Shown one piece after another: positions 25,378 to 34,017 of a stretch of 64,000 nucleotides of DNA. A program made the translations under genes and the position numbers. Within the stretch, counting starts at the first letter, position 1. Every line of letters begins with the position of its first letter. Origin of the DNA: JACTOJ01 sp032335695 (lineage in GTDB: Bacteria > Bacillota > Clostridia > Clostridiales > Clostridiaceae); the NCBI RefSeq assembly GCF_032335695.1, contig NZ_JACTOJ010000006.1, forward strand, positions 62,001 through 126,000, given 5' to 3'. The notes beneath the pieces are model-generated. The model saw nothing but the letters and a program-made list of their open reading frames with translations. It made no database searches and was not told the DNA's origin.

Positions 25378-26212
25378 TTAAAAACGCCTCACAAACATTT
25401 TTTATGAGCAAAGTGGTTGTAACAGCTCCCACTCCTCCTGGTACAGGAGTTATAAAACTGGCTTTTTCACTTGCTTCTTGGAATAAAACATCTCCTGTTA
25501 TTTTACCATTCACAGATGATGTGCCCACATCTATTACAATTGCTCCTTCTTTAATATATTCTCCTGTTATAAAATTTGCTTTTCCTATACAGGATACTAA
25601 TATATCTGCTCTCTTACAGATTTCAACTAAATTCTTCGTCTTTGAATGGCATATAGTTATAGTAGCATTTTCATTTAACATAAGCTGAGCCGTAGGTTTT
25701 CCAACTATATTACTTCTGCCTATTATAACCACATTTTTACCCTCTAAAGTTATTCCTGTGCTTTTAGCTAGGTTTACAACACTCTGAGCAGTGCAGGGTT
25801 TAAAGCTTTTTTCCCCTTTATAAAATTTCCCGTTGTTAATATCCGTTAAGCAGTCCACATCTTTCTTATATGAAATGGCCGAGCTGACTCTTTTCTCATC
25901 TATACCTTTAGGCAATGGTAAAAATAACATTATTCCATGAATTTTATCATCTTTATTCATACTTTTTATGGCTTCTATAAGTTCGTCTTCTGTGACAGAT
26001 TCATCGTATTTCTTTACTTCCGTTTGGATTCCTAACAAATTACAGTTTTTTATCACGCTATTTAAATAATAATGTGATCCTCCATCATTTCCTGCAATTA
26101 TAGCTGCTAAACAAGGAATTTGCTTGTTTGCCATCTTTAGCTCATCCACAAGTACTTTTATTTCAGTTTTATATTCTTCTGCTATTTTTTTACCATCGAT
26201 TATATTAGCCAT
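25367..26212 (-). CDS. folD: Methylenetetrahydrofolate dehydrogenase/cyclohydrolase FolD
   Basis: This 281-residue bifunctional enzyme interconverts methylene-, methenyl- and formyl-THF in one-carbon metabolism. The substrate site appears as HYYLNSVIKNC, where Tyr and Lys match the family YxxxK. LPLPKGID (about residues 96-103) and DVDCLTDINNGKFY follow. The NADP-binding domain has VIIGRSNIVGKPTAQLML (about 160-178) and the C-terminal TPVPGGVGAVTTTLLIKN. The start has AGGAGG upstream. It overlaps xseA. Confidence 0.97.
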   Translation of the reverse strand: MANIIDGKKIAEEYKTEIKVLVDELKMANKQIPCLAAIIAGNDGGSHYYLNSVIKNCNLLGIQTEVKKYDESVTEDELIEAIKSMNKDDKIHGIMLFLPLPKGIDEKRVSSAISYKKDVDCLTDINNGKFYKGEKSFKPCTAQSVVNLAKSTGITLEGKNVVIIGRSNIVGKPTAQLMLNENATITICHSKTKNLVEICKRADILVSCIGKANFITGEYIKEGAIVIDVGTSSVNGKITGDVLFQEASEKASFITPVPGGVGAVTTTLLIKNVCEAFLNVY

Positions 26213-26221
26213 AACAGCCTC

Positions 26222-26629
26222 CTATGATAATAATCCTTTATTAATCTTATCTAAAACGCCATTTACAAATTTACCGGACTTATCATCAGAATATCTTTTA
26301 GCTAATTCAATCCCTTCATTAATAGCAACTGCCTTTGGAATTTCTTCATCATAAATCATTTCGTAAGCACATATTCTAAGTATTGCCAGATTTATTTTAG
26401 ATAGTCTATTTATCTTCCAATTTACAAGATTTTCTTCTATTTTTTTATCTACCTGCTCCAGGTTTTCATCCACGCCTTTAAGTACCTTTTCGATATACTT
26501 CATATCTACTCCTGCCTTATCTTCTCCGTCTTCATTATAAATTTCTATCTCTTCATCTATTGTATTTTTATTTATCATCATTTGAAATAATAATTTCATA
26601 GCTTCTTCTCTGCTTTTACTTCTGTTCAT
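26222..26629 (-). CDS. nusB: Transcription antitermination factor NusB
   Basis: This 135-residue all-helical protein binds boxA RNA with S10 to prevent early termination of rRNA transcripts. Family motifs are SREEAMKLLFQMMIN at the N-terminus, NWKINRLSKINLAILRICAYEM near residues 68-89 and PKAVAINEGIELAKRYSDDKSGKFVNGVLDKI near the end. It is directly upstream of folD in the same operon, the usual Firmicute position after the Asp23 gene. Confidence 0.96.
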   Translation of the reverse strand: MNRSKSREEAMKLLFQMMINKNTIDEEIEIYNEDGEDKAGVDMKYIEKVLKGVDENLEQVDKKIEENLVNWKINRLSKINLAILRICAYEMIYDEEIPKAVAINEGIELAKRYSDDKSGKFVNGVLDKINKGLLS

Positions 26630-26733
26630 ATTAATCTCCTTAAATAAATTATATATTATTATTCTATTATCAACTATTTTACAAAAAATATATATTAAAA
26701 TATATTAATCTAAAAAAATATGTAAACATGGAA

Positions 26734-26757
26734 ACACCCTCTTAATACAGAGGGTGT
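26734..26757 (-). terminator. Hairpin between the Asp23 gene and nusB
   Basis: ACACCCTC (26734-26741) and GAGGGTGT (26750-26757) form an 8-bp GC-containing stem just after the Asp23 stop. The T tract is weak (TTTCCATGTTT), so it may be a partial terminator. Confidence 0.55.
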
Positions 26758-26761
26758 AACT

Positions 26762-27154
26762 TTATTCTTCTTCTATTTCTATATTATTTTCACTCTTTGG
26801 TACAATTACATTCTGCACATAAATATTTACTGTAGAAACATTGAGACCAGTCATAGTTTCTACCGCCTTTTTAACATTTTCCTGAATGTTCTTTGCTACT
26901 TCTGGTATTTTCAGTCCGTATTCTACGCCTACCATCATATCAATGGAAGCACTATTTTCATCCATATTAACTTTTATACCTTTTGAAGGATTTTTTCTTC
27001 CTGAAAATATCTGAGTTATACCACCTGTTATACCTGCGTTAACTCCAGTTATGCCCTTTATTTCAGCAGCAGCTAAACCCGCTATTACGCTAACAACTTC
27101 ATCAGATATCTTCACTATACCTGTATTAGGTAAGTTGTTTAAATTTTCGTCCAT
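26762..27154 (-). CDS. Asp23/Gls24 family envelope stress protein
   Basis: This 130-residue protein of the Asp23 (DUF322) family has GIVKISDEVVSVIAGLAAAEIKGITGV (about residues 13-39), VNMDENSASIDMMVGVEYGLKIPEVAKNIQENVKKAVETMTGL and a VNIYVQNV strand. Asp23 proteins form a sheet under the membrane in staphylococci and respond to wall stress. In sporulating bacteria one copy sits upstream of nusB, as here. The ATG at 27154 is preceded by TTAGGAGGG. The exact role is unknown. Confidence 0.9.
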   Translation of the reverse strand: MDENLNNLPNTGIVKISDEVVSVIAGLAAAEIKGITGVNAGITGGITQIFSGRKNPSKGIKVNMDENSASIDMMVGVEYGLKIPEVAKNIQENVKKAVETMTGLNVSTVNIYVQNVIVPKSENNIEIEEE

Positions 27155-27234
27155 ATGCGACCCTCCTAATTTTGCTAAATGCAAAATATTTTTCTTTAGT
27201 TAATTATATCAAATATGCTTCAGCTTTACAAATA

Positions 27235-27762
27235 TTATTGCTTTATTTGAACTTCAACATTTGTTATATTTGCCACGCTTTTAACAGTATCCTGTATTTG
27301 AGCTCCTTGACTTGGAGAAAGTTCATTTGAATTTGATTTAATTATAATTCTTGCCTTTTTATTGTCACTTTCTAAATAGCATATTGCATCTTCAAAACCT
27401 TTTGATTTAAGCACCTCTTCTATTCTTTTTTCATAGTTATTGGCAGTTGTTGCTTCTGATAGTTTTTGTTGAGCCTGCTTTCTGTTTTCATCTGTCATGT
27501 TTTTGTCATCAGCTATAGTTTTAAGTTGAGACAGGTTTTGGTTATCATCCTGCACCTTTTTATTTCTAGCCACTGTAAAATAATCATTAGTTGTTTTTGT
27601 GCTCGAAGTTTTATTATCCTTGTTAAACGTAGCTAAGCCCGAAGTATCAAAACCATCTCCTGTAACCTGATTTAAAGATCCATTCACCTTTGCTGCCAGT
27701 ATTCCAGCACATACTATTAGTGCTAATAAAGTAACTATTATCCCTGCTTGTTTTTTATTCAT
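27235..27762 (-). CDS. spoIIIAH: Stage III sporulation protein AH
   Basis: This 175-residue mother-cell protein forms the outer ring of the channel joining mother cell and forespore, binding SpoIIQ across the septum. An N-terminal membrane anchor (residues 5-25, AGIIVTLLALIVCAGILAAK) and a low-complexity linker with charged residues are followed by a C-terminal ring-building domain (about 95-175, YSCJ/FliF-like), with VLKSKGFEDAICYLESDNKKARIIIKSN. It is the last gene of the spoIIIA operon. Confidence 0.94.
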   Translation of the reverse strand: MNKKQAGIIVTLLALIVCAGILAAKVNGSLNQVTGDGFDTSGLATFNKDNKTSSTKTTNDYFTVARNKKVQDDNQNLSQLKTIADDKNMTDENRKQAQQKLSEATTANNYEKRIEEVLKSKGFEDAICYLESDNKKARIIIKSNSNELSPSQGAQIQDTVKSVANITNVEVQIKQ

Positions 27763-27804
27763 ATATCTATTCCTCCCATCTATTTTCTAATAAATTATAT
27801 GCTT

Positions 27805-28401
27805 CTAATTCATGGAAAATACACTCACCTCATAATTTGGTATTCCAAACAAACTTGAAACCGCGGATGTGATATCATCTTTCACATCTGCATCATCAGC
27901 TCCTTGTGCTACTATTACAATACCTGATATAGCCGGGGTCATTTTTTTTGTTATAACGGGTTTGTTTTCTCCGTTATCCGAATTCATAACAACAGTAGTG
28001 CTTTCGTTGTTCTGTGTTGTCTCCCTCTTCCCTCCTTGATTATCAGTTTCTGTAGTAGTACTTTTGCCATTTTGAGAATTTATAGCCGGTACCGTCTCCT
28101 CCCCGCTAGAAAAATGTATCATAACATCTACTTTTCCCACTCCTTTTATTCCTGATAAAATATTCTTTAATTCAGACTCAAGCTTAGTTTCTGATGCATC
28201 TAAATCGCTGCTTCCTGATATAGATGCAGTAGCCGCTGTCTTAGCCGCATTGGTATCCGCATTATATTCTTTTGAGCTTCCTTTAAAAAAATCGCAAACA
28301 ATTAACAGCAATACGCCCGCTAAAAAAAGTATAATTATATTAGACATATTCTTTTTATTAGTCAACTTATTTAACAACTCTGTTAATTTATTAAAGTCCA
28401 T
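27805..28401 (-). CDS. spoIIIAG: Stage III sporulation protein AG
   Basis: This 198-residue bitopic membrane protein has one helix (about residues 19-38, MSNIIILFLAGVLLLIVCDFF). The extracytoplasmic domain contains LKNILSGIKGVGKVDVMIHFSSGEE, a long Ser/Thr/Asn-rich beta insertion and SGIVIVAQGADDADVKDDITSAVSSLFGI. In Bacillus SpoIIIAG forms a large ring in the SpoIIIA-SpoIIQ complex. It lies in the canonical operon order between AF and AH, with AAGGAGG before the ATG. Confidence 0.94.
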   Translation of the reverse strand: MDFNKLTELLNKLTNKKNMSNIIILFLAGVLLLIVCDFFKGSSKEYNADTNAAKTAATASISGSSDLDASETKLESELKNILSGIKGVGKVDVMIHFSSGEETVPAINSQNGKSTTTETDNQGGKRETTQNNESTTVVMNSDNGENKPVITKKMTPAISGIVIVAQGADDADVKDDITSAVSSLFGIPNYEVSVFSMN

Positions 28402-28456
28402 CTCCCTATCCTCCTTGTTTGTTTTATGATTCCATTGTGAAATTCAAATCATATTT

Positions 28457-29017
28457 TCAGCTTACATTTATAATATTTTGTGATATACCTAATTCGCTGC
28501 CTAAAAAACTTTTTATTTCTGAGGCATGCTCAGTTTCTTTTTTATCACTGCCTTCCTGCTCACTTTTTCCTATCTCTATTTTCTCAATAGGCTTTACAGC
28601 ATCAGAATTTTCAGTAATATCAATATTAGCAATATTGTAGATTTTCTTATCTTTATCGTATTTAGCTTTAACTTCCACCCCAAAACTTTCTTTAGGATAT
28701 TTTTGCTTTAATTTATCTTCACAAACTTTTTTTAAGTTTTCTTCAAAAGTATCAACTGTACTTTGAGTACTATTATTATCTTCAGTCAAGTTGTTACTGG
28801 TAGAATAAAGACTATTTATTCCCTGATTAATGTAGGTATCCATATTATTATTGCCTAGCATTTTTATTAAAGGATTCATAATAACAACTATAAGTATGAG
28901 CCCTAATACAAATTTTGAATATTTCTTAAAGTTATTATTTGGCATAATCATTTCTACCGCCGTAATAAAAAATACAGCTGTACAAATATTAATTATCCAT
29001 CCACGCATACTCTCCAA
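28457..29017 (-). CDS. spoIIIAF: Stage III sporulation protein AF
   Basis: A protein of about 186 residues with two N-terminal membrane helices (WIINICTAVFFITAVEMIMP and YSKFVLGLILIVVIMNPLIKML) and a C-terminal soluble domain, charged and lysine-rich, ending in LGISQNIINVS. The layout is that of SpoIIIAF. Start choice: TTG at 29017, six bases after AAAGGATG. An ATG at 29026 lies inside that site, and the ATG at 29008 is also possible. It is the sixth gene of the operon and part of the mother-cell export complex. Confidence 0.9.
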   Translation of the reverse strand: MESMRGWIINICTAVFFITAVEMIMPNNNFKKYSKFVLGLILIVVIMNPLIKMLGNNNMDTYINQGINSLYSTSNNLTEDNNSTQSTVDTFEENLKKVCEDKLKQKYPKESFGVEVKAKYDKDKKIYNIANIDITENSDAVKPIEKIEIGKSEQEGSDKKETEHASEIKSFLGSELGISQNIINVS

Positions 29018-29047
29018 ATTAAACATCCTTTCTTTAGTGTAGAATAT

Positions 29048-30205
29048 TTAGCTTCCTACTAATACTTTTCCGGAAGAGGCTAGTATGGAAATCATAATAA
29101 AAAACATTACCGTAACAGATATAAGGCATGACATAATAAGTATTAAAGATTCTCCTGCACAGGTTATACAATTAACTATCCTCTTATCACTTATGGGTTC
29201 TACCATAGCTGCTGTAAATCTATAAAGCATAGCCATAATAAATATTTTTATTATGGGTAATGCCATAGCTATGACAATTATTATAAGTCCTAAAGTTGAT
29301 AATGCATTTTTAAGTAAAAGAGAATATCCTGCCACTGTGGATATTGCATCTGAAAGGCATTTACCTACCACAGGAATAAAATTGTCCACAGCAAACTTAG
29401 CAGTTTTAGTGGTCACCACATCCATTGTATTTGAGGTTATGCCTCTAATAGTAATCACTCCAATAAATATGGTCATCAGTATTCCTTGAGCCCAAAGTGC
29501 AAATTGATTTACTAGCTTGCTTAGCTTGTCTACTTTGTATTCATCAGATATATTATTTACAAATTGTAATATGAATCCAGCTAATATTAGTGGAATTATT
29601 ACTGTAACATATATTCTTGCCGCCACATTAATTCCTGTCACTATTATAGGATCCATAACCGTTGCTTCAGATACTCCTCCGCTTCCTGCAATAAGCATTA
29701 TAAGTACGGGAATTAGAGACATCATAAAATCTACCATTCCGTTTATTGTAGTCTTTGCAAGGTCTATCCCTAACAAGAAGCTTTTAGATATAACCAATAT
29801 CAAAACAGAATAGCATGCATAAAAAGCTATATTAGCCAGCTTATCATTTGAAAAAGCTGACTGCAGATTATTTATTAGCGCTGCCAATATTGCAATAACT
29901 ACTACGGACACCATTAATTTTGCAGATGCAAGTAATTCTTTAAAAATATACTTAATGGCAACACCGTATATTTTGTTCATGGAAATATCACTTTTACCGC
30001 TGCTTATATAATTATTTACATACTGATTTATATCTAAATCATTTAACCCATCTAATTTATCTTTCATATTGTTTATATAGTCATAAAGGCTGTCAACTTT
30101 TGCTTGCTCATTACTGTTTAGTCCAGCATTATTAGTATCTGCACATACCCTCAAAGGGACGCAAAATATCATTATCAATACAAAAATAACTATGTACCTT
30201 TTCAT
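29048..30205 (-). CDS. spoIIIAE: Stage III sporulation protein AE
   Basis: This 385-residue polytopic protein begins with a signal peptide (MKRYIVIFVLIMIFCVPLRVCA) and has about eight membrane helices after residue 100. Conserved family stretches are IYGVAIKYIFKELLASAKLM, NGMVDFMMSLIPVLIMLIAGSGG, AKFAVDNFIPVVGKCLSDAI and MVEPISDKRIVNCI. It is the most conserved membrane component of the SpoIIIA complex and is related to the FlhB/FliP-like export proteins. The ATG at 30205 has TAGGTGA upstream, removing an apparent overlap with spoIIIAD. Confidence 0.95.
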   Translation of the reverse strand: MKRYIVIFVLIMIFCVPLRVCADTNNAGLNSNEQAKVDSLYDYINNMKDKLDGLNDLDINQYVNNYISSGKSDISMNKIYGVAIKYIFKELLASAKLMVSVVVIAILAALINNLQSAFSNDKLANIAFYACYSVLILVISKSFLLGIDLAKTTINGMVDFMMSLIPVLIMLIAGSGGVSEATVMDPIIVTGINVAARIYVTVIIPLILAGFILQFVNNISDEYKVDKLSKLVNQFALWAQGILMTIFIGVITIRGITSNTMDVVTTKTAKFAVDNFIPVVGKCLSDAISTVAGYSLLLKNALSTLGLIIIVIAMALPIIKIFIMAMLYRFTAAMVEPISDKRIVNCITCAGESLILIMSCLISVTVMFFIMISILASSGKVLVGS

Positions 30206-30213
30206 TTTTTCAC

Positions 30214-30597
30214 CTACAGTATCTTTAGAATTGACTGCAATACAGCCATTAAAATTGGGATTGCCATAACTAATATTAATATTTTTCCGCAAAACTCTAC
30301 CTTCGAAGCTAAGCTGCTTTCCCCTGCATCTTTACATATTTCACTGCAAAACGAAGCTAAATAAGCAATAATTAAAATCTTTATTACTATGTTTAAATAA
30401 GTTACATCTATATTTGCTTTAATTGCTAATTGTTGCAGAAACTGTATTACAGCAGTTATTTTTGAAATCATAAACAAAAATATAGCTACTCCGGCAACCA
30501 TACTTATCTGTATAGCTATGTCATCTCTTTTCCCCTTAAAAATTTGGATTATGAAAAGAGCTATGAAAGCGAATAGAACTATTTTAACAATATCCAT
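30214..30597 (-). CDS. spoIIIAD: Stage III sporulation protein AD
   Basis: This 127-residue membrane protein has about four helices: an N-terminal IVKIVLFAFIALFIIQIF; ISMVAGVAIFLFMISKITAVI; LNIVIKILIIAYLASFCSEICKDAGESSLASKVE; and ILILVMAIPILMAVLQSI. The cysteine-containing segment FCSEICKDAGE is typical of SpoIIIAD. It is thought to be part of the membrane base of the mother-cell to forespore channel. Confidence 0.94.
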   Translation of the reverse strand: MDIVKIVLFAFIALFIIQIFKGKRDDIAIQISMVAGVAIFLFMISKITAVIQFLQQLAIKANIDVTYLNIVIKILIIAYLASFCSEICKDAGESSLASKVEFCGKILILVMAIPILMAVLQSILKIL

Positions 30598-30605
30598 TTT
30601 TTCAC

Positions 30606-30803
30606 CTAAAGAGAAAACATAGTTTTCACTGCTTCAAAAAGTTTATTAATAAGATTTATAACCATCATTAATATTATTACTATCCCCGCTAAATTTGTTA
30701 TGGCTGCTATGTCATCCTTACCATTACTTTTAAGTACCTTATCTAATATTATTAACAATATTCCTGTGGCCCCTATTTTAAAAAGTAGACTCACATCTAG
30801 CAT
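30606..30803 (-). CDS. spoIIIAC: Stage III sporulation protein AC
   Basis: This 65-residue membrane protein has two helices (LLFKIGATGILLIILDKVLK and ITNLAGIVIILMMVINLINKLF) joined by a short polar loop, SNGKDDIAA. Its length and sequence agree with SpoIIIAC. It resembles FliQ-type export subunits. It lies between AB and AD with AGGAGGT before its ATG. Confidence 0.94.
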   Translation of the reverse strand: MLDVSLLFKIGATGILLIILDKVLKSNGKDDIAAITNLAGIVIILMMVINLINKLFEAVKTMFSL

Positions 30804-30860
30804 TTCACTTTACCTCCTTGTATTTTGTTAAGACGCTAACAATAGCACTAAAAGAACTCT

Positions 30861-31376
30861 TTAAATTAGCAATATCGCTACCACTGCCCCAAAAGAAAAC
30901 CCTAAATATCTGTACATCTTTTTATCTTTATTTAACTTCATATTTACTTCTTCAATTCTGTATTTTAAATCATTATTGGTAAGTTCAAAAGAGTTTCTAT
31001 GTCCTTCTAAATCAGATTCGCCTAAGGATCTGGCTAAATTCAGCAGTATATCCTTATCTTCATTTGTTATATAAAGATTTTTATCTTTATCCATGCTATA
31101 GTCGAAAGCTTCGTATACACTATTTATTTCATTTTCTACAAGCATCCTGGAAACATTGTTAAACAAGTTATTTATAGGAAATTTACATTTATCACCCACT
31201 CTCCTAAAAGCTTCCGGCAGTTCTGTTCTTGTATAAAACACTTCATTTTGAAGTTGAAATACTGCCGCTTGTAACTCCTTAAGTTGTATGTATCTCTTTT
31301 TTATATTTTCTGCTAACATGAATCCTAAAGCGGTACTGGATAATATTATTATCAATATTCCCATTGTTTTAATCAT
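30861..31376 (-). CDS. spoIIIAB: Stage III sporulation protein AB
   Basis: This 171-residue protein is anchored at both ends by hydrophobic helices (ILIIILSSTALGFMLAE at the N-terminus, FSFGAVVAILLI at the C-terminus) with a helical cytoplasmic domain between. Conserved parts are LQLQNEV-like VFQLQNEVFYTRTELPEAFRRVG and LLNLARSLGESDLEGH. The fold is related to GspF/PilC family membrane platforms. It begins two bases after spoIIIAA stops, implying coupling with the ATPase. Confidence 0.93.
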   Translation of the reverse strand: MIKTMGILIIILSSTALGFMLAENIKKRYIQLKELQAAVFQLQNEVFYTRTELPEAFRRVGDKCKFPINNLFNNVSRMLVENEINSVYEAFDYSMDKDKNLYITNEDKDILLNLARSLGESDLEGHRNSFELTNNDLKYRIEEVNMKLNKDKKMYRYLGFSFGAVVAILLI

Positions 31377-31378
31377 TT

Positions 31379-32296
31379 TTATACCTCCATAGCAGAAGCC
31401 ATTTTTTCAAGGTTGTATATATTCTCCAAAGTACCTGCTCCCCGCCTATTACTGAGCACTATAGCTCGTTTAAACACATGATTGTCAATGAGTTCTTTGA
31501 ATACTATCCTTTGTAAAAAATCCTGAATATCGTCCCCATGGATAGTTGTTATTATAGATACTCCGCAGCTCATTGCAGAAAGTATGCTTTCCATATCTTT
31601 ACTTGTTCCTATTTCGTCACATATAATAACATCAGGAGACATGCTTCTTATTGCCATCATTATGCCTTCGGATTTCATACAATTATCAAGTACATCAGTC
31701 CTTATTCCTACATCTAACTGTGGAATGCCTTCACTACAGGCACTAATCTCGCTTCTTTCATCTACTATACAAACCTTTTTACCTGTACTATTAATACTTC
31801 TCATGCCATTAGATACATTCCTTGCAATATCTCTCAATATAGTAGTTTTCCCGCATTTAGGCGGAGAAATAATTATAGTATTAAGCATTCGGTTTTTTTC
31901 ATATAGATAATTCATAAATCGATCAGAGCACCCAATAATCTGTCTACATATTCTTATATTAATGGATGATATATTTTTTATGGTTTTAACCCTATTGTCT
32001 TCTACAACACATTTTCCACATAGCCCAACTCTATGCCCGCCATTTATAGTTATAAAGCCCTGTCTTATTTCTTCCTCAAAGGCATATATGGAATAATTAC
32101 TAATCCTTTGCATCATTATTTTCATATCTTCTTTATTTACCTTATAGCTTATTATGTGTTCTTCATTTCTATCTTGTACTATTATTGGTTGGTTAACCTT
32201 TATTCTTATCTCTTGCAGGTAATCCATATTACTATATTCAAATAAAGCTCTTTTTATGGTTTCAGGCAAAATATCTCTTATCTCTTTTGTGTTCAT
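31379..32296 (-). CDS. spoIIIAA: Stage III sporulation protein AA (secretion ATPase)
   Basis: This 305-residue ATPase is related to type II/IV secretion ATPases and is thought to energise the SpoIIIA complex from the mother cell. The N-terminal domain begins MNTKEIRDILPETIKRAL. Walker A is PPKCGKTT (about residue 145). KVCIVDERSEISAC is the Asp/Glu box, VIICDEIGTSKDMESI Walker B, and TIHGDDIQDF the His box. I choose the ATG at 32296, which aligns with family N-termini; a GTG four codons upstream is in the arm of a hairpin. The strong Shine-Dalgarno lies about 38 bases away on the other side of that hairpin (see the 32294 entry). Confidence 0.95.
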   Translation of the reverse strand: MNTKEIRDILPETIKRALFEYSNMDYLQEIRIKVNQPIIVQDRNEEHIISYKVNKEDMKIMMQRISNYSIYAFEEEIRQGFITINGGHRVGLCGKCVVEDNRVKTIKNISSINIRICRQIIGCSDRFMNYLYEKNRMLNTIIISPPKCGKTTILRDIARNVSNGMRSINSTGKKVCIVDERSEISACSEGIPQLDVGIRTDVLDNCMKSEGIMMAIRSMSPDVIICDEIGTSKDMESILSAMSCGVSIITTIHGDDIQDFLQRIVFKELIDNHVFKRAIVLSNRRGAGTLENIYNLEKMASAMEV

Positions 32297-32343
32297 AATT
32301 TTTATCACTCTAAAAATATTTCAGAGTAATATTTCACCTCCTT
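32294..32343 (-). promoter_or_regulatory. spoIIIAA ribosome site with a hairpin between SD and ATG
   Basis: AAGGAGGTG (32343-32335 on the minus strand) is a perfect Shine-Dalgarno but lies 38 bases from the ATG at 32296. Between them ATTACTCT and AGAGTGAT form an 8-bp stem (one G-U pair) with an 11-base loop. Folding would bring the two to about 11 bases. The arrangement is the same as for gerW. Confidence 0.6.
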
Positions 32344-32391
32344 TCATATTTAATTCATATTTTACTAGTGCCCAATTTATTACTAACAAAC

Positions 32392-32427
32392 AAAAAAATC
32401 CTTAAGGATTTCCTTAAGGATTTTTTT
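32392..32427. terminator. Strong bidirectional terminator
   Basis: AAAAAAATCCTTAAGG (32392-32407) and CCTTAAGGATTTTTTT (32412-32427) form a 16-bp stem with a 4-base loop and T tracts on both strands. It ends the efp/CD1247 transcript before the spoIIIA operon. Confidence 0.92.
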
Positions 32428-32439
32428 GTTGAATATTTA

Positions 32440-32835
32440 CTATTGATTTATATTTTTAAAATAATTTTTTATTATATCTCCACTACAGTTAGGGCACTTT
32501 ATATTTTCATGGTTATCTATTATGGATTTATCTACATAAATTTTTTCACCACAATCTAAACATTGTATTTCTGTAAATGAATCTTCATCAAATTCATCTT
32601 CATACTCTGAACATTCATCATAGCTTTCATCTATATCTTGCATATTATCATCAATAGCTTCTAAATAAAGCTGTAAATTCAATTGAGTTTCTTCAATATC
32701 TGATATTTTATCCGATATTAATTCAAGTGCCTTTACTATTTCACATATAACTTTTCCTTCTTTAGATTGTGAATCTAACTCAAGACCTTCAATCATACCT
32801 TGAATATAAGTCATCTTAGATTTTATAGATTCCAT
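32440..32835 (-). CDS. CD1247-type protein with C-terminal zinc ribbon
   Basis: This 131-residue protein has a helical N-terminal domain (about residues 1-65, SKMTYIQGMIEGLELDSQSKEGKVICEIVKALELI, as in the clostridial CD1247 family). A very acidic linker follows (about 66-90, rich in Asp, Glu, Ser and Tyr). The C-terminal zinc ribbon has two Cys pairs (CLDCG near 93 and CPNCS near 115). The function is unknown. It follows efp by 26 bases in the same direction, and the neighbourhood next to spoIIIA is conserved in clostridia. Confidence 0.8.
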   Translation of the reverse strand: MESIKSKMTYIQGMIEGLELDSQSKEGKVICEIVKALELISDKISDIEETQLNLQLYLEAIDDNMQDIDESYDECSEYEDEFDEDSFTEIQCLDCGEKIYVDKSIIDNHENIKCPNCSGDIIKNYFKNINQ

Positions 32836-32860
32836 ATAACCACTCCCTTTTTTATAAGGA

Positions 32861-33418
32861 TTAAACTCTTTCCATGTATTCCCCTGTTCTAGTGTCTATT
32901 CTTATCATATCTCCTTCATTTACGAACAAAGGAACACCTACTACAGCTCCTGTTTCTACTTTAGCTGGCTTTAATGTGTTAGTTGCTGTATTTCCTTTGA
33001 AACCTGGCTCAGTTTCAATTATCTGAAGTTCAACAAAATTTGGAGCTTCTACTGAAAAAGCCTCTCCTTTGTAGAATTTTATAACAGCAAACATATTTTC
33101 CTTTAAAAACTTAATTGCATCTTCTACTTTTTCGTAGTTTAAAGGAATCTGTTCAAATGTTTCCTGATCCATGAAATAATAAAGTTCTCCATCAGTATAT
33201 AAATACTGCATTTCTTTTCTTTCAATAACAACATCCTGCAATTTTTCTGTAGGGTTAAAAGTTCTATCTGTAACTCCTCCAGAAATAACATTTCTAAGTT
33301 TAGTTCTTACAAAAGCTGCTCCTTTTCCTGGCTTAACATGTAGGAATTCAACTACTGTATATACTTGTCCATCTAGGTCAAAAGTAGTTCCTTTTCTTAA
33401 ATCTCCTGCTGAAATCAT
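32861..33418 (-). CDS. efp: Elongation factor P
   Basis: This 185-residue translation factor enters the ribosomal E site and relieves stalling at polyproline. It has the three OB/KOW domains: MISAGDLRKGTTFDLDGQVYTVVEFLHVKPGKGAAFVRTKLRN, with the loop-tip Lys in PGKGA (about residue 32); the central domain with YLYTDGELYYFMDQETFEQI; and the C-terminal signature GFKGNTATNTLKPAKVETGAVVGVPLFVNEGDMIRIDTRTGEY. GGAGGG lies before the ATG. The 200 bases upstream are AT-rich and should contain its promoter. Confidence 0.98.
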   Translation of the reverse strand: MISAGDLRKGTTFDLDGQVYTVVEFLHVKPGKGAAFVRTKLRNVISGGVTDRTFNPTEKLQDVVIERKEMQYLYTDGELYYFMDQETFEQIPLNYEKVEDAIKFLKENMFAVIKFYKGEAFSVEAPNFVELQIIETEPGFKGNTATNTLKPAKVETGAVVGVPLFVNEGDMIRIDTRTGEYMERV

Positions 33419-33620
33419 TCAGTATCCCTCCAAAATCAAATTAATTAACTAAAGGTAAATAGCACTATGAATAGGATAAGTTTTTTAATCCAACTTCATT
33501 TACCATACCTATATTAAACTTTATGTATATTAAATACTTACAGACCAATCCTATTTTATCAAAACTATTTTGTATTTGCAATTATTATTTTAAAATATGC
33601 TTGTTTTATACATATTTTAA

Positions 33621-34013
33621 TTACTTTTCTATTTCAAATATGCATGTAATACTCATGTTTGAATCTGCCTTTTTATTTATATGTTGAATTTTAACTTTTG
33701 AATTAATTGCTTTTACATCTTCAATACCTTTTTCATCCATGACTTCTAAATCTACCTTAGCTTCATTATTGTTCAATGATATTGATTTTACTTTTATATT
33801 TTTCTCAATAGCATACAAATTATTCAATAAATCTCCCAATTCCAATTTTCCATCTGATAAACCTTCAGCAGAAACAATATTATTAATAGGTTTATCTTTA
33901 TGGATATTTTCTATTTCTTTTTTAGAATATATCTTATTATGAATAAAAATAATTTCTACAAACATAAATAATATAAAAATTATTCCCAATACATTCAATA
34001 CATTTTTTCTCAT
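33621..34013 (-). CDS. PilO-like membrane protein of the pilus operon
   Basis: This 130-residue bitopic protein has an N-terminal helix (about residues 6-24, LNVLGIIFILFMFVEIIFI), a short coiled region and a small extracytoplasmic domain. Sequence similarity to PilO is not evident by eye. The call rests on topology, size and position as the last gene of the pilus operon, directly after the PilN-like gene. PilN/PilO pairs form the alignment complex between the inner-membrane motor and the outer parts. Confidence in the exact family is low. Confidence 0.45.
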   Translation of the reverse strand: MRKNVLNVLGIIFILFMFVEIIFIHNKIYSKKEIENIHKDKPINNIVSAEGLSDGKLELGDLLNNLYAIEKNIKVKSISLNNNEAKVDLEVMDEKGIEDVKAINSKVKIQHINKKADSNMSITCIFEIEK

Positions 34014-34017
34014 ACAG

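Noticed and set aside
33590..33620. AT-only inverted repeat after the PilO-like gene as a terminator
   Set aside because: The stem has only one G-C pair and no T tract on the minus strand, so it could easily arise by chance.
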